A stretch of 64,000 nucleotides of DNA from Pseudomonas sp. Irchel 3H7 (GCF_900187605.1 NZ_FYEA01000003.1:434001-498000); one strand, 5' to 3'; counted from the first letter of the stretch, positions 9,230 through 20,454 are shown. The notes: generated by a model not told the origin, from the sequence alone. Translations and numbers: made by a program.

Positions 9230-9778
9230 TTACTGAGCCGGCTCATTCTGCGACAGAATCAGCTTGCCTTCCTTGTCGACCGGAATCTGGTTGCCCGGAT
9301 CGCGATCCATCCGCACTTTGCCTTCCTTGCCATCGAGCGAGTAACGCACGTCGTAACCGACGACTTTGTCGCTGATGTCATTGACTGTGTTGCAGCGGGT
9401 TTGCGTGGTGGTGTAGGTGTCACGCTCCTGCATGCCTTCCTGCACCTTGTTACCCGCATAACCGCCACCGACCGCGCCGGCTACCGTGGCAATTTTCTTG
9501 CCGGTGCCGCCGCCAATCTGATTACCCAGCAAACCACCTGCCAGCGCACCGACGACGGTACCGGCAATCTGGTGTTGATCTTTTACCGGTGCCTGACGAG
9601 TCACTGTCACGTCCTTGCACACTTCACGTGGAGTCTTGATCTGTGTTTTAACCGGTTCAACGGCCAATACTTGCGCATACTCAGGGCCGCTTTTAACCAG
9701 GCTGTAGGTGGCAACAGCACCCCCGGCAGTCACACCGACAGCACCCAATACCGCACCAACCAGCAACGACTTGTTCAC
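9230..9778 (-). CDS. Glycine-zipper 2TM domain envelope protein
   Basis: The 182-residue protein starts with a hydrophobic segment (MNKSLLVGAVLGAVGVTAGGAV) that could be a signal anchor. Its centre (about 71-112) is rich in small residues spaced as GxxxG, including GALAGGLLGNQIGGG and GAVGGGYAGNKV, the glycine-zipper 2TM pattern. Such proteins sit in the cell envelope; no biochemical role is established for this type. It is a single gene with its own terminator. No lipobox cysteine is seen, so it is not called a lipoprotein. Confidence 0.8.
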   Translation of the reverse strand: MNKSLLVGAVLGAVGVTAGGAVATYSLVKSGPEYAQVLAVEPVKTQIKTPREVCKDVTVTRQAPVKDQHQIAGTVVGALAGGLLGNQIGGGTGKKIATVAGAVGGGYAGNKVQEGMQERDTYTTTQTRCNTVNDISDKVVGYDVRYSLDGKEGKVRMDRDPGNQIPVDKEGKLILSQNEPAQ

Positions 9779-9836
9779 ATGAACCTCCTGACCATCACAT
9801 GCGGGACGCGCCCGCGCTTCTCCCAGCCTTGGAGCA

Positions 9837-9869
9837 TAAAAAAAGGCGCGAGTTCAACTCGCGCCTTTC
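9837..9869 (-). terminator. Terminator of the queA-tgt-yajC-secDF operon
   Basis: Arms AGGCGCGAGTT and AACTCGCGCCT (within 9843-9867) pair perfectly; on the minus strand the stem is followed by a run of T, about 30 bp after the secF stop. Confidence 0.88.
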
Positions 9870-9899
9870 TTGGCCTGACAGCCGGGAAAACGATGGCCG

Positions 9900-10814
9900 T
9901 TATGGACGGTCGTCGACTTCCTTCTCGGTGTTGGCCGGAGGAATCAGATCCTCGGTGGTCAGGTTCAGCCAGATCAGCACCACGTTAGCGATGTAGATCG
10001 ACGAGTAGGTACCCGCCAGAACACCGATAAACAGCGCGATCGAGAAGCCGAACAGGTTGTCACCGCCGAAGAACAGCAGCGCCGCGATCGCCAGCAAGGT
10101 GGAGATCGACGTCGCCATGGTGCGCAGCAGGGTCTGCGTGGTCGAGATGTTGATGTTCTCGATCAGCGTTGCCTTGCGCAGGACACGGAAGTTCTCACGA
10201 ACCCGGTCGAATACCACGATGGTGTCGTTTAGCGAGTAACCGATGATCGCCAGCACCGCCGCCAGTACGGTCAGATCGAAAGTGATCTGGAAGTACGACA
10301 GGATACCGATGGTGACGATCACGTCGTGAATCAGCGAAACGATGGCGCCGACCGCGAATTTCCACTGAAAGCGGAAAGCCAGGTAGATCAGGATGCCGCC
10401 GAGCGCCAGCAGCATGCCGAGGCCGCCCTGGTCGCGCAGCTCTTCACCGACCTGCGGGCCGACGAACTCGACACGCTTGACCGTTGCCGGGTTATCGCCG
10501 CCGACCTTCAACAGCGCTTCCGCCACCTGATGGCCCAATTGCGGGTCTTCACCCGGCATCCGCACCAGCAGATCGGTAGTCGCACCGAAGCTCTGCACGA
10601 TTGCTTCGTGGTAACCCGACGTCGCCAGCTGCTCACGCACCTTGGTAACGTCGGCCGGACGCTCGTAGGTCAGCTCGATGAGCGTACCGCCGGTGAAGTC
10701 CAGACCCCAGTTCATGCCCTTGGTAGCGACACTGAACATAGCCAGCAACGTGAGAAACACTGTGACGCCGAACGCGAAGTTGCGAACGCCCATGAAGTTG
10801 ATTGTACGTAACAT
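9900..10814 (-). CDS. secF: Protein translocase subunit SecF
   Basis: SecF is the smaller RND-type partner of SecD; the two use proton-motive force to pull secreted proteins from SecYEG on the periplasmic side. The 304-residue sequence has the N-terminal TM, the GLDFTGGTLIEL strand of the periplasmic domain, and a C-terminal block of five TMs containing GYSLNDTIVVFDRVREN, a SecF signature. It follows secD by 9 bp. Confidence 0.97.
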   Translation of the reverse strand: MLRTINFMGVRNFAFGVTVFLTLLAMFSVATKGMNWGLDFTGGTLIELTYERPADVTKVREQLATSGYHEAIVQSFGATTDLLVRMPGEDPQLGHQVAEALLKVGGDNPATVKRVEFVGPQVGEELRDQGGLGMLLALGGILIYLAFRFQWKFAVGAIVSLIHDVIVTIGILSYFQITFDLTVLAAVLAIIGYSLNDTIVVFDRVRENFRVLRKATLIENINISTTQTLLRTMATSISTLLAIAALLFFGGDNLFGFSIALFIGVLAGTYSSIYIANVVLIWLNLTTEDLIPPANTEKEVDDRP

Positions 10815-10823
10815 GGCAGCCCC

Positions 10824-12692
10824 TTAAATCCACAACTTCTTGAAGTCACGTCCGCCAAAAATCAGGTTGACCATTGCGCGGGTCACCATGATGGCCGTGA
10901 ACATCGAGGTAAAGATCCCGAGGGACATGGTCACTGCGAAACCTTTGACCGGGCCGGTGCCCATGGCAAAGAGAATCCCGCCGACCAACAAGGTGGTCAG
11001 GTTGGCGTCGAGAATCGCGGTGAATGCCCGGCCGAAGCCTTCGTTGATTGCACGCTGCACGGTCATGCCGGCGGCGATCTCTTCACGAATCCGCGAGAAG
11101 ATCAGCACGTTGGCGTCGACCGCCATACCCATGGTCAGCACGATACCGGCGATACCCGGCAGGGTCAGCGTTGCACCCAGCAGCGACATCAGGGCCAGCA
11201 GCAGCACCATGTTCACCGCCAAAGCAACGGTAGCGATGATGCCGAAGAAGCGGTAGATGGCGATGATGAACAGCGACACGAACAACATGCCCCACAGCGA
11301 CGCATCGATACCTTTGGTGATGTTGTCAGCACCCAGGCTCGGGCCGATGGTGCGCTCTTCAGCGAAGTACATCGGTGCGGCCAGACCACCGGCACGCAGC
11401 AGCAGCGCCAGTTCGGACGACTCGCCCTGACCGTTCAGGCCAGTGATGCGGAACTGAGCACCCAGCGGCGACTGAATGGTCGCCAGGCTGATGATCTTCT
11501 TCTCTTCTTTGAACGTTTGCACCGCGACGTCTTTCTCGACGCCATCGACCACTTGCTTGGTGTAAGTGGTGACCGGACGCTGTTCGATGAAGATCACCGC
11601 CATGCTGCGACCGACGTTCGAACGAGTAGCGCGGCTCATCAACTCACCACCATGACCATCCAGACGGATGTTCACTTCAGGCGTGCCGTGCTCGCCGAAA
11701 CCGGCTTTGGCGTCGGTGACCTGGTCACCGGTGATGATCAGACCACGTTCGATCTGTGCTGGCGGACGATTGCCTTCACGGAACTCAAAGGTTTCGGAGG
11801 TGGCTTTCGAAGCACCCGGCTCAGCAGCCAGACGGAACTCAAGGTTGGCCGTCTTGCCGAGAATACGCTTGGCTTCGGCAGTGTCCTGCACGCCCGGCAG
11901 CTCAACCACGATGCGGTTGGCGCCCTGACGCTGAACGATCGGTTCGGCAACACCCAGCTCGTTGACGCGGTTACGTACCGTGGTCAAGTTCTGCTTGATG
12001 GAGTATTCACGGATTTCCGCCAGCTTGGCTGGGGTCATCGCCAGACGCAGCACCGGTTGACCGTTGAGGTCGGCCGGAACAATGTCGAAATCGTTGAAGT
12101 TCTTGCGGATCAGTGCACGGGCCTGTTCGCGGGAATCTTCATCGCTGAAGCCCAACTGAATGGCACCGCCCAGTTGCGGCAGGCTGCGATAGCGCAGCTT
12201 CTCTTTACGCAGCAGGCTCTTGACGTCGCCTTCGTAGACTTTCAGGCGTGCATCGAGGGCTTTGTCCATGTCCACTTCCAGCAGGAAGTGCACACCACCG
12301 GACAAGTCCAGACCCAGCTTCATCGGGTGCGCGCCCAGATTGCGCAGCCATTGCGGGGTGGTCTGTGCCAGGTTCAGCGCGACGACGTAGTCATCACCCA
12401 ACGCCTTGCGCACAACGTCTTTGGCCGGCAGCTGGTCTTCAGCCTTGCTCAGACGGATCAGACCGCCCTTGCCGTTGGCGGCCAGCGTGGCTGCCTTGAC
12501 GTTGATCCCGGACTCCTTGAGCGCAGTGCTCACACGATCCAGATCAGCCTGATTGACTTGCAGCGCAGTACTTGCACCGCTGACCTGAATGGCCGGGTCA
12601 TCGGGGTATAGATTCGGAGCGGAATAAATCAGACCGATCGCCAGCACCGCCAGGATCAGAATGTATTTCCACAGAGGATATTTGTTCAGCAT
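10824..12692 (-). CDS. secD: Protein translocase subunit SecD
   Basis: This 622-residue protein starts MLNKYPLWKYILILAVLAIG, one TM followed by a large periplasmic domain with LGLDLSGGVHFLLEVD, then a TM block with GMAVDANVLIFSRIREE. It acts with SecF and YajC at the Sec translocon. An in-frame GTG one codon upstream is possible, but the ATG is preferred. The gene lies between yajC and secF. Confidence 0.97.
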   Translation of the reverse strand: MLNKYPLWKYILILAVLAIGLIYSAPNLYPDDPAIQVSGASTALQVNQADLDRVSTALKESGINVKAATLAANGKGGLIRLSKAEDQLPAKDVVRKALGDDYVVALNLAQTTPQWLRNLGAHPMKLGLDLSGGVHFLLEVDMDKALDARLKVYEGDVKSLLRKEKLRYRSLPQLGGAIQLGFSDEDSREQARALIRKNFNDFDIVPADLNGQPVLRLAMTPAKLAEIREYSIKQNLTTVRNRVNELGVAEPIVQRQGANRIVVELPGVQDTAEAKRILGKTANLEFRLAAEPGASKATSETFEFREGNRPPAQIERGLIITGDQVTDAKAGFGEHGTPEVNIRLDGHGGELMSRATRSNVGRSMAVIFIEQRPVTTYTKQVVDGVEKDVAVQTFKEEKKIISLATIQSPLGAQFRITGLNGQGESSELALLLRAGGLAAPMYFAEERTIGPSLGADNITKGIDASLWGMLFVSLFIIAIYRFFGIIATVALAVNMVLLLALMSLLGATLTLPGIAGIVLTMGMAVDANVLIFSRIREEIAAGMTVQRAINEGFGRAFTAILDANLTTLLVGGILFAMGTGPVKGFAVTMSLGIFTSMFTAIMVTRAMVNLIFGGRDFKKLWI

Positions 12693-12756
12693 CACGCCGC
12701 CCGTTATGAACGCGGGGCGCCTTGCGCGCCCCGTCGATTGAGTAGAAGTTGTTGCT

Positions 12757-13095
12757 TCAGATCGCTTTCAGCGTGCCTTTTGGCAGCGTGGCGGCGATGG
12801 CGCCTTTCTGGAACTTCATTTCCACGGTGTCGGAAACTTCCAGAACCACGAAGTCATCGGCCACTTTGGTGATCTTGCCAGCGATGCCGCCGGTGGTGAC
12901 CACTTCGTCGCCCTTCTGCAGGCTGCTCAGCAGGTTCTTCTGCTCTTTGGCGCGCTTGGCCTGTGGACGCCAGATCATCAGGTAGAAGATGACCAGGAAG
13001 CCGACCAGGAAAATCCACTCGAAACCGCCGCCCATTGGGCCGGCAGCAGCCGGTGCAGCCGCGTCAGCCATGGCGTTAGAGATAAAAAAGCTCAT
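12757..13095 (-). CDS. yajC: Sec translocase accessory subunit YajC
   Basis: This 112-residue single-span inner membrane protein has the hydrophobic helix FEWIFLVGFLVIFYLMIWRP followed by a basic segment (QAKRAKEQK) and a small beta domain with GDEVVTTGGIAGKI, the YajC signature. It associates with SecDF. It precedes secD by 64 bp and follows tgt. Confidence 0.95.
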   Translation of the reverse strand: MSFFISNAMADAAAPAAAGPMGGGFEWIFLVGFLVIFYLMIWRPQAKRAKEQKNLLSSLQKGDEVVTTGGIAGKITKVADDFVVLEVSDTVEMKFQKGAIAATLPKGTLKAI

Positions 13096-13138
13096 TTAGC
13101 ACTCCAGTTGCAAATGTTGAATCTTGGGGTCAGAAAAC

Positions 13139-15333
<2,195 letters not shown>

Positions 15334-15398
15334 GATGGGGTTCGTCTAGCAGGGCCGGAAAGTCTAGCGGAAATATCGAAAATTCTCTATGTACCTGA

Positions 15399-15427
15399 TT
15401 GACCGACGGTAATCTCATCTCTATACT
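15399..15427 (+). promoter_or_regulatory. Sigma-70 promoter of tRNA-Leu
   Basis: TTGACC (15399-15404) and TATACT (15422-15427) are spaced by 17 bp and end 13 bp before the mature tRNA 5' end, a near-consensus stable-RNA promoter. Confidence 0.82.
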
Positions 15428-15440
15428 TCGCCGCCATTGA

Positions 15441-15525
15441 GCCCTGATGGCGGAATTGGTAGACGCGGCGGATTCAAAATCCGTTTTCGAAAGGAGTGGG
15501 AGTTCGAGTCTCCCTCGGGGCACCA
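15441..15525 (+). tRNA. tRNA-Leu (anticodon CAA)
   Basis: The 85-base cloverleaf has a 7-bp acceptor stem GCCCTGA/TCGGGGC (one G-T pair), a D arm with GGAATTGGTAGAC, the anticodon loop TTCAAAA presenting CAA, a long variable arm typical of class II tRNAs, the T arm GGGAGTTCGAGTCTCCC and an encoded CCA end. It reads UUG codons. It is a single gene with its own promoter and terminator; no integrase or duplicated 3' end was seen nearby. Confidence 0.95.
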
Positions 15526-15533
15526 AAATTAAG

Positions 15534-15563
15534 AAAGGTCTTGCTTAGCAAGGCCTTTTTTTT
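15534..15563 (+). terminator. Terminator after tRNA-Leu
   Basis: Stem AAAGGTCTTGC/GCAAGGCCTTT (one G-T pair) with a TTA loop and an eight-T tail. Confidence 0.85.
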
Positions 15564-15617
15564 CGTCTGTCGGAAAGTGCCGCTGGCCGTCCGGCGAGAT
15601 CCCACAAAGGTCACTTC

Positions 15618-15947
15618 ATGGAAACGTCACTGGAAACAGTCGCCCTTTTCTCGCTCAAGCTCGCTTACGAGGAAGAAGGCCTGAGCCCGATTTTGCGGGA
15701 CGACATGGTCATGGGTGATTACCAGAAAGACATTTTCGAACTATTGGTACGGCGCGGGGATGTCGAGACCATTCAGTTCAAGATGAATGAATGCCTAAGC
15801 TTGGCGATGGACGCCTTGGGCGGTGTCGAGAAACCGCTGGGGCGCGAGTTGCAGAAGTTGTCAGCCGAGTTCAGCGAGGCGCGTTCGCTGGAGCAGCTGG
15901 ATCAGCCGCTCCTCGCGCTCAAGGGCTATTTGAAAGACATCTTGTAA
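15618..15947 (+). CDS. Hypothetical protein, 109 residues
   Basis: I do not recognise this protein. It starts METSLETVALFSLKLAYEEEG, is mostly charged and predicted helical, has no signal peptide or membrane span, and has no cysteine or histidine cluster apart from C55. It stands alone between the tRNA-Leu terminator and the convergent PH-domain gene, whose 3' end lies 12 bp away. Codon use looks like that of its neighbours. Confidence 0.7.
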   Translation: METSLETVALFSLKLAYEEEGLSPILRDDMVMGDYQKDIFELLVRRGDVETIQFKMNECLSLAMDALGGVEKPLGRELQKLSAEFSEARSLEQLDQPLLALKGYLKDIL

Positions 15948-15959
15948 TGGGCTGAGGCG

Positions 15960-16328
15960 TTACAGCAGATGCTTGGAGATGTACTTGGAAATCTCCACCA
16001 TCGACGTCTTCCCGGTGAATTCGAACTTCACTTTCCCCAGTGACGAGAAGTAAATCTCCAACTCCGAATCCAGATCGAAGGTGCCAGAGGTTTCCACGGA
16101 GTAGGCGACGATGTTCTTGTACGGCAAGGAAGTGAAATCCTTCTTGCTGCCGGTAATGCCCTGAACGTTGACGGCGATGATGCGTTTGTTGGTAAACACC
16201 ACGCCGTCACGCATGGCCTTGTAAGAGTCGATCACTTCTTCACCGTCCAGCAACAGCGCGCTTACGCGTTCGGCGTACTCATCGTTCTGCTTGAGTTTGA
16301 AGAAGCCTTTGTTGTTGAAGTCGATCAT
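15960..16328 (-). CDS. PH domain-containing protein (bacterial PH-like)
   Basis: This 122-residue soluble protein has the run of beta strands expected of the bacterial PH-like fold, with GVVFTNKRIIAVNVQGITGSKKDF and SLPYKNIVAYSVE, followed by a C-terminal helix (SMVEISKYISKHLL). The phrase V-F-T-N-K-R-I is a hallmark of this family. Function is unknown; homologues often occur as single small genes. Confidence 0.75.
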   Translation of the reverse strand: MIDFNNKGFFKLKQNDEYAERVSALLLDGEEVIDSYKAMRDGVVFTNKRIIAVNVQGITGSKKDFTSLPYKNIVAYSVETSGTFDLDSELEIYFSSLGKVKFEFTGKTSMVEISKYISKHLL

Positions 16329-16373
16329 CTGTCCATCCTCATATTCAAGAAAACATCCCGGTATTTCTTTGGT

Positions 16374-17120
16374 TCAACGACGGGCTTTCAACACGCGGAT
16401 ATCGATTGGGAACCCGTCGGCGCCGACAAGTTTTTTCCAGCCCAGATACTGAAACTCGCCCTTCTCATCAATGTAATCACCCTTCTCCACCGATCGGCCA
16501 CCAACCACCGCGACGCGCTTCACTTCGCCACAGCCGCCGTCTGAAGGCCGTACCGTATAGATCACATACGGCTTCACGTATTGCGTGGCGCGGAAGTATT
16601 GGCCGCAGATTTCGTCGACGGTGATCAGCATGGTTTTCAGGCGTGCTTCGCCGTCGGTGTCTTCGTGCAGTTTCAGGAAAGATATATCACCGACGTCGCT
16701 GTAGCCGAGGGCGCGGGCGCGTTGGTATTCGGGGGAGTTCTGGTGGGCAATGCGGCCCTCCTCCGCGGCACCTTGCATTTTTGCGGCGAACTCGGCTTTG
16801 CCTTGGGCGATCATCGCTTCAGCCTGGCCCGCTACGTTTTCGCATTGCGCAAATTCCCGGGAGCCGAGGTGATTGGGCGTCAGGTTCGAGCGGTGTTCAT
16901 TCATGGTTCGCAGGTTGCTTTCCAGCGCGAACATCACGTCGTAGGCGGTGGTGCGGCCGCTTTGCACGTCGGCCATTTTCTCCAGCACGCGCTGGCAGTT
17001 ACCGGCGTAGTACTTCCAGCTGTTTTCCGGATGCTCTTGCACGGCGGCGAATGCTGGGGCCATTGCAGCGGTGAGTGTGATTGCGCAGAGCAAGCGCAAA
17101 CAGTGGGTACTGACTGGCAT
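16374..17120 (-). CDS. Secreted hypothetical protein, 248 residues
   Basis: The N-terminus MPVSTHCLRLLCAITLTAAMAPAFA is a clear Sec signal peptide cleaved near residue 25. The mature part has four cysteines (C41, C91, C169 and C197 by approximate count) that could form disulphides, and no domain I recognise. It ends with a basic tail (RVLKARR). It is divergent from the tandem membrane-protein pair at 17.2-18.5 kb. Confidence 0.65.
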   Translation of the reverse strand: MPVSTHCLRLLCAITLTAAMAPAFAAVQEHPENSWKYYAGNCQRVLEKMADVQSGRTTAYDVMFALESNLRTMNEHRSNLTPNHLGSREFAQCENVAGQAEAMIAQGKAEFAAKMQGAAEEGRIAHQNSPEYQRARALGYSDVGDISFLKLHEDTDGEARLKTMLITVDEICGQYFRATQYVKPYVIYTVRPSDGGCGEVKRVAVVGGRSVEKGDYIDEKGEFQYLGWKKLVGADGFPIDIRVLKARR

Positions 17121-17162
17121 GGGTAGTCCGTTACGGAGATGGGCAGTGGCGCGACGCTACTA

Positions 17163-17178
17163 TTTTGCTATCTTGCCG
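17163..17178 (+). promoter_or_regulatory. Conserved promoter element, copy 1 of the tandem pair
   Basis: TTTTGCTATCTTGCCG precedes the 119-residue membrane protein by 67 bp. The same element with one change occurs at 17637-17652, 68 bp before the next gene. The TATCTT core (17169-17174) fits a -10 hexamer. Conserved sequence and spacing argue that the promoter was copied with the gene. Confidence 0.55.
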
Positions 17179-17244
17179 TCCACTGCCAGTAACGAGGTCG
17201 CCAACACCTCGGTGGAGTCAATTTTCAGAGGGAGAAACACCTTG

Positions 17245-17604
17245 ATGGCCGTGTTGTACTTTTTCGTCTGGGGAGCCGTTTGGGCTTGGGTCGTGCAGAC
17301 TCGTGGTGCCTGGAACCTGATCCTCGCCAACCTGGCGGGTGCCGCCAGCGGCTTCATCGTAGCGATGATTTTTTCGGTGATCTGTGCAGGCCTTTTCCCG
17401 GCGCACGTGCCTCCTGCAACTGAGAACCTGGCCAGTAGCGTGTTGCAAATGATCACCACGTTCGGCGTGCTGGCGGGTGTCTGGATGTGGCTGGTCAGGC
17501 GTCCTCGGCCAGAGCATCCGTTGGCCCGGCAACTTTTCGCCGGTATCTGTGGGCTGGCTGCGGGTGTGACGACGCTGGCGTTTTTCGCGCTTAATTTTCA
17601 CTGA
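17245..17604 (+). CDS. Small membrane protein, tandem paralogue A
   Basis: The 119-residue protein starts at the ATG 17245 behind an AGAGGGA Shine-Dalgarno; in-frame starts upstream would read through the promoter element. It has TM segments at about 2-14, 22-48, 64-83 and 96-117. The first half contains QTRGAWNLILANLAGAASG followed by FIVAM, which matches KNRGSWNIFYGNIVGAAGG and FIVAM in the next gene, so the two are paralogues. I do not recognise the family. Confidence 0.72.
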   Translation: MAVLYFFVWGAVWAWVVQTRGAWNLILANLAGAASGFIVAMIFSVICAGLFPAHVPPATENLASSVLQMITTFGVLAGVWMWLVRRPRPEHPLARQLFAGICGLAAGVTTLAFFALNFH

Positions 17605-17636
17605 GCACCGCTATCGTCACTGCCATTTCACGTCTG

Positions 17637-17652
17637 TTTTGTTATCTTGCCG
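17637..17652 (+). promoter_or_regulatory. Conserved promoter element, copy 2 of the tandem pair
   Basis: TTTTGTTATCTTGCCG lies 68 bp before the second paralogue and matches the element at 17163-17178 at 15 of 16 positions. Confidence 0.55.
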
Positions 17653-17719
17653 GCCATTCTCAGCGTTCACCTTGGGCGTGCGTTGATTTCAGGTTTGGAA
17701 GGTTTAAGGAAAGGATCAA

Positions 17720-18463
17720 ATGGAGTTTCTGCGTTTTCTGGCGATTGTCGCGGTTTGGGGGTTCATGTGGCGCTGGGTGGTCAAGAACCGTGGCAGCTGG
17801 AATATTTTCTACGGCAACATCGTTGGCGCAGCGGGCGGCTTCATTGTCGCGATGGTGGTGCTGTCGATCACGTTGTCGCTGTTTCCGTCGGCCGCGCCGA
17901 GGACAACGCAGAGCAGCGAGACGCAGAGCGCCGCGGCGGCACTCATGCCTGAATTAGAAAAGGCAATGGAGCCCATGGCTGCGATCGCGTCCTCACCTGA
18001 GAACTCCGACAACCTTACGACCTATGTCGCCAGCGAACCACAGAACGAGCCTTCGCCGCCCGAGTCCGCACTTCTACCGAACTACAGCCAGCGCCTGACC
18101 GCATTAATCCAGGAGAAGAACTTCAAGGACAACGTGCGCAACGATTTTGAAGTTTCGCGCCGACTGGCCGGCAACCATCCGGACGCGGACAGATCCCTGA
18201 TGGCGTTCATGATTTGCGACCCTATTATCAAAAGTGCCATGCGTTTTTCAGCGTCGACAGCGATCGCCAGCGCCAAGAGCGCGAGCAGCCAACGGTTCAA
18301 GGATCAGACCTATACCATCAGCAGCACCGTCACCGCTCTGAACATGTTGGGCGACCATGTCAGCTACAGTTCTGACTGTTCCGTTCAGCAAGTAGACGGC
18401 AAAGATACTGACAAAGCCGCGTGGCGACTGCTCGATCTGAAGCTGAAGAAGATCGATTCTTAA
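17720..18463 (+). CDS. Membrane-anchored protein, tandem paralogue B with added periplasmic domain
   Basis: The 247-residue protein has an N-terminal membrane part (about 1-56) homologous to the preceding gene, centred on RGSWN, then GAAGGFIVAM and SLFPSAA. A low-complexity Ala/Ser/Glu/Pro linker (57-120) leads to a helical domain (about 123-247) not found in the paralogue, with C166 and C222. The added domain would probably face the periplasm. No known function; expression is likely parallel to the paralogue because the promoter element is shared. Confidence 0.75.
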   Translation: MEFLRFLAIVAVWGFMWRWVVKNRGSWNIFYGNIVGAAGGFIVAMVVLSITLSLFPSAAPRTTQSSETQSAAAALMPELEKAMEPMAAIASSPENSDNLTTYVASEPQNEPSPPESALLPNYSQRLTALIQEKNFKDNVRNDFEVSRRLAGNHPDADRSLMAFMICDPIIKSAMRFSASTAIASAKSASSQRFKDQTYTISSTVTALNMLGDHVSYSSDCSVQQVDGKDTDKAAWRLLDLKLKKIDS

Positions 18464-18534
18464 GCCTCATTTAAGGGATCAAGGCGCCGGCTGCGCTATC
18501 ATCGCCGGCCTGTGCGCCTTGAGCTTTGCCCTCG

Positions 18535-20454
18535 ATGTCTTCGACACCCGCTGACCTGATCCCGCTGCCTCCTGTCCTGGCCGGCCCGCTGTTGCGACGG
18601 CTGGAGCCAACGCGCGTGGTCATGTGGCTGGTCGGCACGCGGCCACTGGCGCTGACCTTGCGCCTGCAAGGTGTAGGAGACATTCCTCTCGACGCCGGGA
18701 AATGCACCGTCATTCCGGTAGGTCGTCAGGCATTTGTCCATCTCATCGATGTTGCTCTCGACAACGCCCTGCCCTGCGACACACGTATCGACTATGACCT
18801 GCTGATCGACAATGCAGAGGGCATCGCCGACTGGGCGGCGCATTTGCTGTACGGCGATGCAACCAGCCCGAACTTCGTCCTGCGCTCGCGGATCGATCAA
18901 CTGCTGCATGGCTCTTGCCGCAAGCCGCATCACCCGGCGACGGATGGTTTGCTTTGCGTCGACCAATTGCTGGCGACGGAAACCGATCCGCAACAACGCC
19001 CCGCCCTGTTGATGATGAGCGGCGATCAGGTCTACGCCGACGATGTCGCCGGCCCGATGTTGCGGGCGATTCATGCCTTGATCGAACGCCTTGGCCTGTT
19101 CGACGAACACCTCGAAGGTGCCGTGGTCAGCGACAGCGCCAAGCTCTACAAACACCCGGCCAGTTACTACCACCGTGCGGATTTGTTACCGGCGCTGGAA
19201 AGCAACGAGACATTGCGCGAGCGATTTTTCGGCGGTGCGCGTAAGCCGATTTTCACCAGCAGCAGTGCTGACAATCATCTGGTGACGTTCGCCGAAGTCA
19301 TGGCGATGTACTTGCTGGTATGGTCGCCGACGGCCTGGTCGCTGATCGATCCGCAAGCGCCCGAACTGACGCCCGAACGCCTCAAGCGCTACACCCTCGA
19401 ACAGACTCGCATCGACGCGTTCAAGGCTGGATTGGACAAGGTCGCCCGCGCGCTCGCGCATCTGCCGAGCCTGATGATTTTCGATGATCACGACATCACC
19501 GATGACTGGAACCTGTCCGCGCAATGGGAGGAAACGGCCTACGGCCATCCGTTCTCCAAACGCATCATCGGCAACGCGTTGATCGCCTATATGTTGTGTC
19601 AGGGCTGGGGCAATAATCCCGATGCGTTCAAGGATGTGCTGGGAAAAACCCTGAGCCTTAGCGCCAGCGGTGATGATCAGTATCTCGACAGCCCGGTGCA
19701 GGACGGTTTGATCGATGACCTGCTGCGCTTTCAGCATTGGCATTTCGTACTGCCAACCAGTCCGGCGCTGGTAGTCATCGACACGCGCACCCGACGCTGG
19801 CGCAGTGAGATGGCGCTCAAGCAACCGTCGGGCCTGCTCGATTGGGAGGCGCTGAGCGAACTGCAACAGGAACTGCTTGATCACCCGTCAGCGATCATCG
19901 TTTCTCCGGCGCCGATCTTCGGCGTGAAGCTGATTGAAACCGTGCAGAAGGTCTTCAGTTGGTGCGGTTACCCGCTGCTGGTCGACGCGGAAAACTGGAT
20001 GGCCCATCGCGGTGCCGCGCAGGTAATACTGAACATTTTCCGCCACTCGCGCACACCGGGTAACTACGTGGTGCTGTCCGGCGATGTGCATTATTCCTTC
20101 GTCTACGAAGTGCTTATCCGTCACCGCAAGGCCGGGCCGCGAATCTGGCAGATCACCAGCAGCGGGATCAAGAACGAGTTTCCGAAAAGCCTGCTGGAAT
20201 GGTTCGACCGCCTCAACCGCTGGCTCTACTCGCCACGCTCACCGTTGAACTGGTTTACCAAACGCCGGCGCATGCGCATCGTGCCCTACACGCCGGAACA
20301 TGCTGAGGCAGGTGAACGCTTATGGAATTCGGCGGGGATCGGTCAGGTGTTTTTCAATGAACAGGGGCAGCCGCGCGAGATCATTCAGCACAATTCGAAT
20401 GGCAAGGCGAAGACGCGGATGCTGGCGCCGGATCTGGCGGATTATCCGGACTAG
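18535..20454 (+). CDS. PhoD-like metallophosphatase
   Basis: The 639-residue protein carries the metal-binding motifs of the PhoD-like fold: SGDQVYADD (162-170), FDDHDITDDWN (316-326) and SGDVHYSF (515-522). PhoD-type enzymes hydrolyse phosphomono- or diesters with Fe/Ca centres. There is no Tat or Sec signal at the N-terminus, so unlike classical PhoD it is probably cytosolic. The ATG at 18535 is preferred over a TTG three codons upstream. It is a single gene; the substrate is unknown. Confidence 0.82.
   Translation: MSSTPADLIPLPPVLAGPLLRRLEPTRVVMWLVGTRPLALTLRLQGVGDIPLDAGKCTVIPVGRQAFVHLIDVALDNALPCDTRIDYDLLIDNAEGIADWAAHLLYGDATSPNFVLRSRIDQLLHGSCRKPHHPATDGLLCVDQLLATETDPQQRPALLMMSGDQVYADDVAGPMLRAIHALIERLGLFDEHLEGAVVSDSAKLYKHPASYYHRADLLPALESNETLRERFFGGARKPIFTSSSADNHLVTFAEVMAMYLLVWSPTAWSLIDPQAPELTPERLKRYTLEQTRIDAFKAGLDKVARALAHLPSLMIFDDHDITDDWNLSAQWEETAYGHPFSKRIIGNALIAYMLCQGWGNNPDAFKDVLGKTLSLSASGDDQYLDSPVQDGLIDDLLRFQHWHFVLPTSPALVVIDTRTRRWRSEMALKQPSGLLDWEALSELQQELLDHPSAIIVSPAPIFGVKLIETVQKVFSWCGYPLLVDAENWMAHRGAAQVILNIFRHSRTPGNYVVLSGDVHYSFVYEVLIRHRKAGPRIWQITSSGIKNEFPKSLLEWFDRLNRWLYSPRSPLNWFTKRRRMRIVPYTPEHAEAGERLWNSAGIGQVFFNEQGQPREIIQHNSNGKAKTRMLAPDLADYPD

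Noticed and set aside
15441..15525. tRNA-Leu as an island attachment site
   Set aside because: No integrase, no duplicated tRNA 3' end and no shift in composition were seen downstream.
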